A DNA stretch of 61,128 bases, taken from NCBI GenBank assembly GCA_964354855.1, contig CAYHBO010000005.1, positions 1-61,128 of the forward strand, given 5' to 3'. This stretch comes from CAYHBO01 sp964354855 (GTDB lineage: Bacteria > Babelota > Babeliae > Babelales > RVW-14). This document shows, piece after piece, positions 42,471-50,135 of this stretch (positions are counted from its first letter, which is position 1; each line of letters starts with the position of its first letter). The notes beneath the pieces are model-generated. The model was not told the DNA's origin. It was given only the letters and a program-made list of their open reading frames with translations, and ran no database searches. Made by a program: the position numbers and the translations under genes.

Positions 42471-43571
42471 TCATTTTAGTGAGTCTTTGCAAGTCGCAAC
42501 TGCAATGCCTGAATCTGCGGTTCCGTAATACAAAAACCATTGTTTTTTGAAGGGAACAAGCCCTTGGATAAAGACGGTGCCAGCGGTGTACTGCCCTTTG
42601 GTTTCATAAGATTTTTCAGGAGTTAAAAAATGTTTCTCGCAACGATCAATAACTTTGGTTGGATCAGTTTTATCAAAAAGTACTTGTCCTGCAGAGTAGG
42701 TCCCTGGTTTTATAAGGGGGTTCCATTGAGTATCGACTGTAGAGTTTCTTCCATTATATAAAAGTAAGATTCCCTTTTCTGTAATAATTGCAGGGGGGCC
42801 GGGCTCAACAAGTGAACTATCAAAAAGAAGATTTCTTGGTGAAAGAATATTTACAGGTGACTTATCTTTATCTAGTAGAATATCCCAAGAAATTAAATCG
42901 TCTGAGGTAGCTAAATGGATATGTAAATCGCCCCAATACATCCAATATTTTCCCTGAATTTTTGTAGCAATAAGGTGATCTTCTTCTATTCTGCATACAA
43001 TTGATCCAGACTTTGCCCAGATTTTTAAACCTTGTTTTTTAAAGGCATACCCGTGTTTTTTCCACTTGATAAGATCGTTTGAAGTTGCAATGCCAAGTGA
43101 AGAGATTTCCCGATTCCATTGAGAGTAAGTCATTACGAAGGTTTTGTTTTCTGTTTCTACAATGCGTGGATCTTCGCATCCACCAGGAAATTCGTTTGAT
43201 TTTTGGTCATCATTATTGGGGAAAAGAATAGGTGCGTTTGAACGTTTAAAATTAATTCCATCTTTGCTTATGGCAAGGCCAATGCGTGAAGTGTGATATC
43301 CGATACCAATACCATAATCATCTTCTGCTCGATAAAATAGATAAACTTTTCCCTTGTGAACAATTGCACCGGGGTTAAAAACATGTTCTGATTCCCATTC
43401 AATTTTTTTATGCTGAACGGGGCAGTTAAAGGTTGTGCTTTTTGATGGCGTCAGTATTGGGTTTGCTTTTTCTATGCGGGTGAAAGGGCCTAGTTGCCAG
43501 TTTGTGTTCGTGAACAATGTTGGTGTAGAGAGTAATCCAGTAGCTAAGAGAATAGATGATAGATTCTTCAT
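42471..43571 (-). CDS. Exported GH130-like glycoside phosphorylase/hydrolase
   Basis: 366 residues with a signal peptide (MKNLSSILLATGLLSTPTLF). The five-bladed-propeller features of GH130 are visible: FNPGAIVHKGKVYLFYRAED, SRIGLAISKDGINFKR, GGCEDPRIVETENKTFVMTY (with the family's Glu-Asp pair), and LLYNGRNS near 275. GH130 enzymes cleave or phosphorolyse beta-1,4- or beta-1,2-mannosides. The signal peptide suggests action on glycans outside the cytoplasm, where phosphorolysis is less likely; a hydrolase is possible. TGGAG precedes the ATG. Confidence 0.75.
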   Translation of the reverse strand: MKNLSSILLATGLLSTPTLFTNTNWQLGPFTRIEKANPILTPSKSTTFNCPVQHKKIEWESEHVFNPGAIVHKGKVYLFYRAEDDYGIGIGYHTSRIGLAISKDGINFKRSNAPILFPNNDDQKSNEFPGGCEDPRIVETENKTFVMTYSQWNREISSLGIATSNDLIKWKKHGYAFKKQGLKIWAKSGSIVCRIEEDHLIATKIQGKYWMYWGDLHIHLATSDDLISWDILLDKDKSPVNILSPRNLLFDSSLVEPGPPAIITEKGILLLYNGRNSTVDTQWNPLIKPGTYSAGQVLFDKTDPTKVIDRCEKHFLTPEKSYETKGQYTAGTVFIQGLVPFKKQWFLYYGTADSGIAVATCKDSLK

Positions 43572-43591
43572 GAATATTTCTCCAATAAATT

Positions 43592-44116
43592 TTACTGATT
43601 TTTTAACATTAATGTTATGGTACCATTGTTCATTAAGGTGAGTTTTTTAAACCCAACTTTTTCATAAACGCGTATAGCGATAACATTTTTTGAGTCTGCA
43701 TCAATAAATACTGCCTTAAATGTTTTTAAAACAATGGTATTTAAAAAAAGCTCTAAAACTTTGGTACCAATTCCTTTGCCAATATACGTTGCTTCACCGA
43801 TATACCAATCAAATCCGGCACATGATGGGGGAAGGTCGTGCATAGAATAATCGTACTCACGAAAAAAATCTCGGACATTATAATGATGGATGTAGCCAAC
43901 GGGAGTATCGTCTACCTTGATAACGTAAGCATGTATTGGTTTGTGATCTTCGCCTACTACTTTGTAGCCATCAACATAGGTGTCATATTTTTCTGTGACT
44001 AATGCGGTGGTCCATCTGCTGCTTTGGCTCCACCAGGCTTTAACATGTGGGGCTTGAAGCCATTTAAGGAGTAGTGGAAAATGATTTTTTTGTAGGGGGG
44101 TGAAGCTGATGTTCAT
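43592..44116 (-). CDS. GNAT acetyltransferase, AAC(6')-like
   Basis: 174 residues from ATG 44116, which overlaps the upstream stop by ATGA; an in-frame start at 44170 is inside that gene. It resembles AAC(6')-Ib-type acetyltransferases: MNISFTPLQKNHFPLLLKWL, VKAWW, PVGYIHHYNVRDF, AGFDWYIGEATYIGKGIGTK (acetyl-CoA loop region) and IRVYEKVGFKKL. In the aminoglycoside enzymes the same segments form the substrate pocket. Aminoglycoside resistance cannot be assumed. Third of three adjacent genes, with a GNAT and an ELM1-like gene upstream. Confidence 0.75.
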   Translation of the reverse strand: MNISFTPLQKNHFPLLLKWLQAPHVKAWWSQSSRWTTALVTEKYDTYVDGYKVVGEDHKPIHAYVIKVDDTPVGYIHHYNVRDFFREYDYSMHDLPPSCAGFDWYIGEATYIGKGIGTKVLELFLNTIVLKTFKAVFIDADSKNVIAIRVYEKVGFKKLTLMNNGTITLMLKNQ

Positions 44117-44835
44117 GGTGAAACATAACAAGAAATAGGGCCTATTGCCTTGAAACCAATTCTTTGACATAAATTAATTGCAGATGGGAGGCTAATAGTG
44201 ATTGCTGAATCGTAACCATTATTTTTTATAAAATTTAGTCCCGCACGGAGGCAGGCGGTGCCGATGCCTTGTTTCCTAAATTCTGGTATAATGCCACCCC
44301 AGTAGAGGCCTGGTACGTTATCAATGATTGCAATCATCAAACATCCGATTGGTTCATGATTTATTTTTGCTAAAAAGATGGAAAAATTAGGGTCACATAG
44401 AATTGGGTTTAAGAATTTAAATGCGAGACCTTCAGGCTCTTGGAATGCGATCGAAGAAATGTGATCAAAGATCATTAGTTCTCTTGGTGTGGTTACACGG
44501 TGCATTTGTATGTTTGCATCGGTAACTTCGTATTCCCATGCCTGTAAATTTTCAAAAACTTGTATGATTTGATCGTCAGTCTTGGTAAGGCCATGACTCA
44601 ATAACCATACTAATTCATCTTTCATTTCTATTGACGGATGACATAAAAAAGGAATGCCTTGTGCTTGTAAATCAGTTATAAGCTTATCGTCTTTAGTATT
44701 GAGATAAACAAAATTGTATGCTGGGGTAGGGTACTTGGTGATCATGCTGTTGGTTGTTTCGTATCCGTGGAGGTTCCCTATAAACTGTAAAAATTTTATG
44801 TTGTGATCAAAAAGTTTATAAGCCAAATTTTTCAT
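44113..44835 (-). CDS. GNAT-family acetyltransferase, paralogue of the gene at 46009
   Basis: 240 residues. The start at 44835 has AGGA five bases upstream and overlaps the upstream gene by 20 bases. GNAT features lie in the C-terminal half: IGCLMIAIIDNVPGLYWGGI and PEFRKQGIGTACLRAGLNFI (acetyl-CoA loop RxxGxGT). The N-terminal region matches the exported gene at 46009-46875 (YKLFDHNIKFLQFIGN with YKLFTHNIRLIRLLGQ), so the two are duplicates; this copy lacks a signal peptide. Its substrate is unknown. Confidence 0.75.
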   Translation of the reverse strand: MKNLAYKLFDHNIKFLQFIGNLHGYETTNSMITKYPTPAYNFVYLNTKDDKLITDLQAQGIPFLCHPSIEMKDELVWLLSHGLTKTDDQIIQVFENLQAWEYEVTDANIQMHRVTTPRELMIFDHISSIAFQEPEGLAFKFLNPILCDPNFSIFLAKINHEPIGCLMIAIIDNVPGLYWGGIIPEFRKQGIGTACLRAGLNFIKNNGYDSAITISLPSAINLCQRIGFKAIGPISCYVSP

Positions 44836-45982
44836 AATATCCTGTAATTAAATTACGTATAACCTGTTTTCCATCATCTTCAGTGCGCTTGCCGAAGAGA
44901 GTTGGAGTAACAACATTACCGTTTTCAGAAAAATAAGAAAAGTAATCTCGTTGTACTCCGAGTGAAAAGATATTCTCATGTGCTTCATTCATTGAGTCAG
45001 GCTTAAACACAATTATTTTATTTGAAGGTAAGTAGAGTGGAATTTGTCCAAGCATACTGACCGATTCTCCGGGTAAAATAAAGTAGTTATTATGATTAGA
45101 GTTCTGTGCAATGTAGAGTAACTGATTAAAAACGGAGTTGGAAGTTTTAGTGCTGCCATCAAGCTCAAATGCAAAATTAAAGAATACGTAATCAAGTTTT
45201 TTCTCTTTACAAAGATCAACAAAATATTTACTTACAAGATCGATAGCTGTCTCAGAAGAACTTCCACGGTGGTATTCGTGAGAACAAATAACGGTGCCGG
45301 TAGCTGGATCATGCTTGCCGGTACGAGGACCGTTTTGGATGATAAGTTTGTGCTTGCTGCCTTGTGTTTGCCAAAAATGATATAAGTGATCGAATAATTT
45401 TTTAGCAGATGCTTGTGTGAACGGCTGTATCTTGCCGGTTGTATCAGGTGCATCCCCGGGGAGCATAACGATAATCGAATTCTGGTTTAACGATGGCTTT
45501 TCTGGATGAGCCCAGGTTTCATAAGTTTTTTTTAAAGTTTCTGTTGTTGGGTTGCTTGCAGGTACCGCAAATAAAAGAGAAAGACTGGGAACTTTTTTTT
45601 GTAGCATTATTTTTTCAGTGTCTGAAATAGTTCCTTCGGGAAGTGCTAAAAAATCTAACGTTACATATTTAAATTCATCAAAGTACTGGTGAATACTTGC
45701 TGCGATATAGGCCTGGTTGTGATTAAGTAATTTTTGTTGATCAAGGTTCGCAATAGCGCGTAACCCTTTTTCGCCTACAGCACAAATTACATAAGAGCTT
45801 TGTGCATAGTTCTGTATCGCTTGTTGATAGTTTTTGACAATTTGATTGATATCTGTGTTGGCATCAATAGTTGTTATTTGGATATTAGGTTTTAAGGCTT
45901 TTAAATTTTCTGATAATTGGTTGGTATGTCCAACATCGCCGAGATTAATGGCGCTGCAAAGAAATAATATTTTGGTAAACAT
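44816..45982 (-). CDS. Exported ELM1-like protein (DUF1022 family, tentative)
   Basis: The ATG at 45982 (MFTKILFLCSAINLGDVGHT) is chosen over an upstream TTG at 46003. The protein has about 388 residues. The second half shows features of the ELM1 (mitochondrial fission)/DUF1022 family: IIVMLPGDAPDTTG, LIIQNGPRTG, and FILPGESVSMLGQ, which recalls the family's DSxSMxSE. In plants ELM1 recruits dynamin to mitochondria; bacterial members are of unknown function, with a glycosyltransferase-like fold. The match is only partial, so the assignment is tentative. It lies between two GNAT duplicates on the same strand. Confidence 0.5.
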   Translation of the reverse strand: MFTKILFLCSAINLGDVGHTNQLSENLKALKPNIQITTIDANTDINQIVKNYQQAIQNYAQSSYVICAVGEKGLRAIANLDQQKLLNHNQAYIAASIHQYFDEFKYVTLDFLALPEGTISDTEKIMLQKKVPSLSLLFAVPASNPTTETLKKTYETWAHPEKPSLNQNSIIVMLPGDAPDTTGKIQPFTQASAKKLFDHLYHFWQTQGSKHKLIIQNGPRTGKHDPATGTVICSHEYHRGSSSETAIDLVSKYFVDLCKEKKLDYVFFNFAFELDGSTKTSNSVFNQLLYIAQNSNHNNYFILPGESVSMLGQIPLYLPSNKIIVFKPDSMNEAHENIFSLGVQRDYFSYFSENGNVVTPTLFGKRTEDDGKQVIRNLITGYYEKFGL

Positions 45983-46008
45983 GGATTGAGACTCGCTAGA
46001 CAATAATG

Positions 46009-46875
46009 TTAAGAGTGAGATTCAGGGTATCCGTAAGAGAATTTTGGTATGGTTCCTATCGGCTTGAACCCAACAAGTTGGCATAAATGAACAGCTTCAG
46101 GGACGTTGAATGTTACTGCTTCATCGTAGCCAAGATTTTTTAGTAATTGTAATCCTGCGAAAGTACAAGCAACTGCATATCCTTGTCTTCTAAAGGAGGG
46201 AAGAATTCCTCCCCAGTATAATCCGGGGAGACTATTAATGACGGCTATTAGTCCACAACCAATCGGTTCATTTTTTTCGGTTACCGTGATGAATATGGTA
46301 ATTTCTGGGTTATTGAGTAAAGATTTTAACTCCTTAAAGGTTTGTCCTTCAGGGTCTTGAAATACTTGTGATGCGATTGTATCAAAGCGCTGTAGATCTT
46401 CTTCTGTCTTAACCTCGATAATGGAGAAAGGTTTTGCCTCAATCGGCATACTGGTGATAGGAGTTTCTTGAAAGCTCCTTGATTGTAATTTATCGATATG
46501 TTGAACACAAAGGTCATAGTCGTATGTAAGGCTGTGATCTAAAAACCATTGTTTTTCATAGTGCATTGTTTCTAGTGGGTAACAGGTAAAACGGAGTCCT
46601 GTTTCTTTTAGTTGAGCCATAGTCTCATCATCTTTTGTTGCAAAAAAAGCATAATTCGAATCTAGCGCAGGATCTTTAGTCATGGTTCCAATAGTATCTC
46701 CTGTTAGAAACGTGTAATGGTTTGCTTGCCCCAAAAGGCGAATAAGTCTGATGTTGTGGGTGAATAGTTTGTAAGTACGCGCAAGGTCATTGGGTGGGTT
46801 TTGTGCGGCATTGATGTTAGAGGAACTAAGTCCTAGTGCAAGAGTACTTAAAAGAAATAGAAGCTTGGTAAACAT
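46009..46875 (-). CDS. Exported GNAT-family acetyltransferase-like protein
   Basis: ATG 46875 gives a signal peptide (MFTKLLFLLSTLALGLSSSN), with GGA a few bases before. The body resembles the cytosolic gene at 44113-44835. GNAT elements are PIGCGLIAVINSLPGLYWGG, LPSFRRQGYAVACTFAGLQL and FNVPEAVHLCQLVGFKPIG. The acetyl-CoA loop RRQGYAV keeps the RxxG frame of GNATs. An exported acetyltransferase is unusual, as acetyl-CoA is not expected outside the cytosol. The signal peptide resembles that of the ELM1-like neighbour (MFTKILFL), hinting at shared origin or targeting. Confidence 0.7.
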   Translation of the reverse strand: MFTKLLFLLSTLALGLSSSNINAAQNPPNDLARTYKLFTHNIRLIRLLGQANHYTFLTGDTIGTMTKDPALDSNYAFFATKDDETMAQLKETGLRFTCYPLETMHYEKQWFLDHSLTYDYDLCVQHIDKLQSRSFQETPITSMPIEAKPFSIIEVKTEEDLQRFDTIASQVFQDPEGQTFKELKSLLNNPEITIFITVTEKNEPIGCGLIAVINSLPGLYWGGILPSFRRQGYAVACTFAGLQLLKNLGYDEAVTFNVPEAVHLCQLVGFKPIGTIPKFSYGYPESHS

Positions 46876-47046
46876 GTGTTCCAACTCACTAAAAGAATGT
46901 TTTTGGTATGAGATTTAGGATATCTGATTTTGCTGAGATGTCAAAATTGTGGGTCGAACAACTAGAATATAATTTTCGATTTTTGCAAAAAACGCTAATA
47001 AGCCGATTTCTTATTTTCACCACTGCTCATTTAAAGCCCCCTTTGT

Positions 47047-47111
47047 TATCGATTGTAGTGTTTTTCGAAAATATAAAATTGTATTATTATCGATTATTGT
47101 GCTTTTCGAAA
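47047..47111 (+). repeat. Two 24-bp direct repeats 41 bp apart before the Fic gene
   Basis: TATCGATTGTAGTGTTTTTC at 47047-47066 continues with GAAA to 47070; the copy at 47088-47111 matches in 21 of 24 positions. A shorter related word (TTTTCGA) occurs at 46973. They lie just upstream of a TATAAT at 47136 and 60-125 bases before the Fic start, where an operator would be expected. Confidence 0.65.
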
Positions 47112-47135
47112 CTGGCTGGTACGCTTACTTAAAAT

Positions 47136-47141
47136 TATAAT
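47136..47141 (+). promoter_or_regulatory. Possible -10 element of the Fic gene
   Basis: TATAAT at 47136-47141 is a perfect -10 consensus in an AT-rich leader 31 bases before the Fic start codon. No good -35 is seen at the right distance, so an activator bound to the direct repeats upstream may be needed. Confidence 0.35.
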
Positions 47142-47171
47142 TACTAGAACATCATAAAAAAGGTGAGATGA

Positions 47172-48329
47172 ATGGATATTAAAGAATCCCCTGCTGGGAA
47201 AGTTATTCGGACGGTTACCGGTTATAGTGCATTTATCCCAAATCCTATGCCACCAATTTTTCAGTGGGATAATGCTTTAGTGAGTAGTTTATCTAGAGCT
47301 GACCATATTCTTGGAATGCTGTCTCGAGAAGGCAGTATGCTTCCAAATCCACATCTTTTAATGAGGCCCTTTATAACGCGTGAGGCTGTTTTATCAAGTA
47401 AGATAGAAGGAACGCAAGCTACTTTGGGGGAAATTTTAGCAGATGATGCTGGAGCTTATGTTGATCGAAGCCCAGATGACTTACAGGAAGTTCGTAATTA
47501 TGTTGTGGCTTTAGATTATGGCCTTAAACGACTACAAGAATTTCCACTGTCCCTGCGTTTGATTAGAGAAATTCATGGAAAACTTATGCAGGGTGTTAGA
47601 GGTGCTCATGCAACCCCTGGAGAGTTTCGGCGTACGCAAAATTGGATTGGTTTACCTGGATGTACGTTGACAACAGCTAAATACGTGCCCCCAACCCCGG
47701 ATGAACTAATGAATTCTTTGGGTGATTTTGAACGTTTTTTATACGACAGGTCTTTACCTCCATTAATTCATATTGCCTTGTGTCATTACCAATTCGAAGC
47801 AATTCATCCGTTTTTAGATGGGAATGGTCGTATGGGACGATTACTTATTACGCTTCTTCTTGTTGAAAGAAAAATTTTGCCAACACCGCTTTTATATTTA
47901 AGTGCCTTTTTTGAATTTACTCGGGATGAATATTATAAGCAGCTTTATAAAGTCAGTAGTGAGGGTAGTTGGCATGATTGGCTTTCATATTTTCTTAATG
48001 GAGTGGCAACTCAATCAAGTGATGTTTTGTCTCGAGCTGAACGTATTAATGTGTTACTTATTGATTGGCAGATTAAAGTTGGAGGGGGTTCTTCTAAGAT
48101 TCCTCTGGAGATTGTGAAAAATTTTGCTGTGAATCCGTATTTAAACATCAAGAAAGTATCTGAAAGCTTGAATGTTGCGTTTACAACGGCTCAGAGGGCG
48201 ATAAAAAAGCTGGAAGAATTGGGGATAGTTTCACAGGTTTCTGATGGTAAGCGAGGGCGCATTTACTGTGCGGTACAGATCCTAACTATTTTAGAAGAGC
48301 CCACTAAAATGGCTGAAAATTTCAGTTGA
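47172..48329 (+). CDS. Fic-family adenylyltransferase with N-terminal inhibitory motif and winged helix
   Basis: 385 residues in the order Fic N-terminal domain (about 15-110), Fic catalytic core, and C-terminal winged helix (NIKKVSESLNVAFTTAQRAI, about 315-370). The active site HPFLDGNGRMGR (212-223) is complete: the catalytic His and the phosphate-binding GNGR are present. SSKIEG (75-80) matches the (S/T)xxxE(G/N) inhibitory motif, with Glu79 expected to block the ATP gamma-phosphate, so this is a self-inhibited class II Fic. Fic enzymes transfer AMP (sometimes other groups) to Tyr/Thr/Ser of target proteins. An AGGTGAG ribosome-binding site precedes the ATG. The winged helix suggests it binds DNA and represses itself. 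Confidence 0.88.
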   Translation: MDIKESPAGKVIRTVTGYSAFIPNPMPPIFQWDNALVSSLSRADHILGMLSREGSMLPNPHLLMRPFITREAVLSSKIEGTQATLGEILADDAGAYVDRSPDDLQEVRNYVVALDYGLKRLQEFPLSLRLIREIHGKLMQGVRGAHATPGEFRRTQNWIGLPGCTLTTAKYVPPTPDELMNSLGDFERFLYDRSLPPLIHIALCHYQFEAIHPFLDGNGRMGRLLITLLLVERKILPTPLLYLSAFFEFTRDEYYKQLYKVSSEGSWHDWLSYFLNGVATQSSDVLSRAERINVLLIDWQIKVGGGSSKIPLEIVKNFAVNPYLNIKKVSESLNVAFTTAQRAIKKLEELGIVSQVSDGKRGRIYCAVQILTILEEPTKMAENFS

Positions 48330-48345
48330 TTTTTCGGTTGAGATG

Positions 48346-49371
48346 CTATTTTGTATAAAATGCTTTTACAGCATTAATAATGTAATCGATATCAGCACTT
48401 GAAATGTCCAAGTGAGTAACGAATCTTATGCCACCTAGCGCTTTGTAGGGTGATAGCACGATAATTCCCTTGGCCTTCAGATGGGCTTGAAGTTCATCAT
48501 AACGATCAGGGATTTTAATGAAAAACATGTTGGTGTGGAGTGTATTGGGAATAAGAGAAATTTCTTCGATGTTTGCAAGTCCTGCGGCTAAGCGAGCTGC
48601 ATTTGCATGATCTTCCTGCAAGCGCTTCACGTTGTTTTCAAGAGCATAAATGCCGGCTGCGGCGATAATGCCAACTTGGCGCATGCCGCCTCCGAGTACT
48701 TTTCGCCAACGACGAGCACGTTGGACAATCTCTTTTGTTCCACAGAGTACGGAGCCGATTGGTGCCCCAAGCCCTTTGGATAAACAGATGGAAATAGAAT
48801 CGAAGTATTTACTGATGTCCTGAAGCTCAACGCCGAGGCTTACTGCTGCGTTGAATACGCGAGCACCATCAAGGTGATGGGCTATTCCGTTTTTTTTACA
48901 GAGTGATTGTGCTTGCTTGAGATAATCGAGAGGTAATACTTTTCCACCGGTAGTGTTTTCTAAACATAAGAGTTTTGTTCTTGCATGGTGAATATCGATT
49001 GGTTTTATGGCTAATTCAACTTTGGTAAGTGATAGGGTGCCGTCAGGTTCTCCGTCAAGTGGTTGAGGTTGGATACTGCCGAGTACGGCCGCTCCGCCAC
49101 CTTCCCAAAGGTAGATGTGTGCTTTTTGCCCAACAATGTATTCATCCCCACGTTCGCAGTGAGCCATGAGTGCCATTAAATTTGATTGGGTTCCAGATGG
49201 AGCAAAGATGGCTGCTTCCATGCTGGTTCGTTCAGCGATCATCTGTTCTAAGGTGATTACGGTAGGGTCATCACCAAAGACGTCGTCTCCGACCGGAGTC
49301 TTGACCATGGCATTAAGCATGGCGTTGCTTGGTTTGGTTACCGTATCACTGCGTAAATCAATTATTTTCAT
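48346..49371 (-). CDS. ltaE: Low-specificity L-threonine aldolase
   Basis: 341 residues with the PLP aldolase features of the family: LRSDTVTKPSNAML at 6-19, GDDVFGDDP at 28-36, LENTTGG at 137-143, HHLDGARVFNAAV (substrate pocket), and CLSKGLGAPIGS with Lys199 as the PLP Schiff-base residue. It splits L-threonine or allo-threonine into glycine and acetaldehyde, supplying glycine. Almost all key residues are intact. It is convergent with the Fic gene, and tRNA genes lie just upstream on the same strand. Confidence 0.93.
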   Translation of the reverse strand: MKIIDLRSDTVTKPSNAMLNAMVKTPVGDDVFGDDPTVITLEQMIAERTSMEAAIFAPSGTQSNLMALMAHCERGDEYIVGQKAHIYLWEGGGAAVLGSIQPQPLDGEPDGTLSLTKVELAIKPIDIHHARTKLLCLENTTGGKVLPLDYLKQAQSLCKKNGIAHHLDGARVFNAAVSLGVELQDISKYFDSISICLSKGLGAPIGSVLCGTKEIVQRARRWRKVLGGGMRQVGIIAAAGIYALENNVKRLQEDHANAARLAAGLANIEEISLIPNTLHTNMFFIKIPDRYDELQAHLKAKGIIVLSPYKALGGIRFVTHLDISSADIDYIINAVKAFYTK

Positions 49372-49397
49372 GAGAACCTTTGGATAGGGTTTGTGTG

Positions 49398-49489
49398 TGG
49401 TGGAGAGAGAGAGATTCGAACTCTCGATACCGATTGCTCGGTATGACGGATTTCAAGTCCGTTGCATTCAACCACTCTGCCATCTCTCC
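49398..49489 (-). tRNA. tRNA-Ser (UGA), CCA encoded
   Basis: On the minus strand the molecule starts GGAGAGATGGCAGAGTGG and has a long variable arm, typical of serine. The anticodon loop CTTGAAA has TGA in the middle, reading UCA. The acceptor GGAGAGA pairs with TCTCTCC, and the encoded CCA end lies at 49398-49400. Confidence 0.93.
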
Positions 49490-49508
49490 GAGACGTTCTT
49501 TGGGGGAT

Positions 49509-49597
49509 TGGAGAGGGAGGGATTCGAACCCTCGATCCAGATCTCTCTAGATACTCACTTAGCAGGCGAGCGCTTTCGGCCACTCAGCCACCTCTCC
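49509..49597 (-). tRNA. tRNA-Ser (GCU)
   Basis: It starts GGAGAGGTGGCTGAGTGG on the minus strand and has a long variable arm. The anticodon loop CTGCTAA carries GCT, reading AGC/AGU. The acceptor pairs GGAGAGG with CCTCTCC. CCA is not encoded, so it must be added after transcription. Confidence 0.93.
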
Positions 49598-49632
49598 GTA
49601 TAAATTTCAATGATTTCGTGTAAACGGGCAAG

Positions 49633-49706
49633 TGCGCCCGAGAGGAGTCGAACCTCTAACCTTCAGATCCGTAGTCTGATGCTCTATCCAGTTGAGCTAC
49701 GGGCGC
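49633..49706 (-). tRNA. tRNA-Arg (ACG)
   Basis: On the minus strand it begins GCGCCCGTAGCTCAACTGG, with acceptor GCGCCCG/CGGGCGC. The anticodon loop CTACGGA carries ACG; the first A is expected to be edited to inosine, reading CGU/CGC/CGA. CCA is not encoded. All three tRNAs lie head to tail and may be one transcript. Confidence 0.93.
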
Positions 49707-49835
49707 ATGTTTTAATGAGCGTCAAACAAGTTGCTATTCATCAATATTGCGGTAGTATAAAACATAAAAATAATCTTGTCTCGTTTTTCGGAAAGTTTTT
49801 ATATTTTCTTAGTATTTTCTTCTGTAGGGCGCATT

Positions 49836-50123
49836 ATGCCGATAGTTATTACGGTCAAAGTTAAGCCAAGTTCAGGTAAACTGCAGATAATTTTGGATAA
49901 AAAAGGGGCGCTTACCTGTTTTCTTAAGAGTCCACCGGAAGATGGCAAGGCTAATTACGAACTCATTAAATTTCTAAGTAAAAAACTGGGGATCACTCAG
50001 CAAGATATCACGATTGTTCAAGGGGCAATCAGCCGGACCAAAAATTTGAGAATTAATACGAATGACACCAAAGAATCGCTATACCAGAAGCTTGATCTCC
50101 CATTGCAAAGTAATCTGAGCTGA
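49836..50123 (+). CDS. DUF167/YggU-family small protein
   Basis: 95 residues from ATG 49836, after AGGG; the longer in-frame start would overlap the tRNA leader. It matches DUF167: VTVKVKPSSGK near the start, then LKSPPEDGKANYELIKFLSK (PPxxGKAN signature) and IVQGAISRTKNLRI. The family is small and widely conserved but its function is not known. It sits 12 bases before the GspF-like gene, so the two may be cotranscribed. Confidence 0.85.
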   Translation: MPIVITVKVKPSSGKLQIILDKKGALTCFLKSPPEDGKANYELIKFLSKKLGITQQDITIVQGAISRTKNLRINTNDTKESLYQKLDLPLQSNLS

Positions 50124-50135
50124 AGGGAGTTTGGT

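Noticed and set aside
49398..49706. An integration site at the tRNA cluster
   Set aside because: No integrase, partial tRNA duplicate or direct repeat of a tRNA 3' end is seen nearby.
49368..49864. Several short frames across the tRNA cluster
   Set aside because: They read through well-formed tRNA genes. The short translations are shadows of the tRNA sequence.
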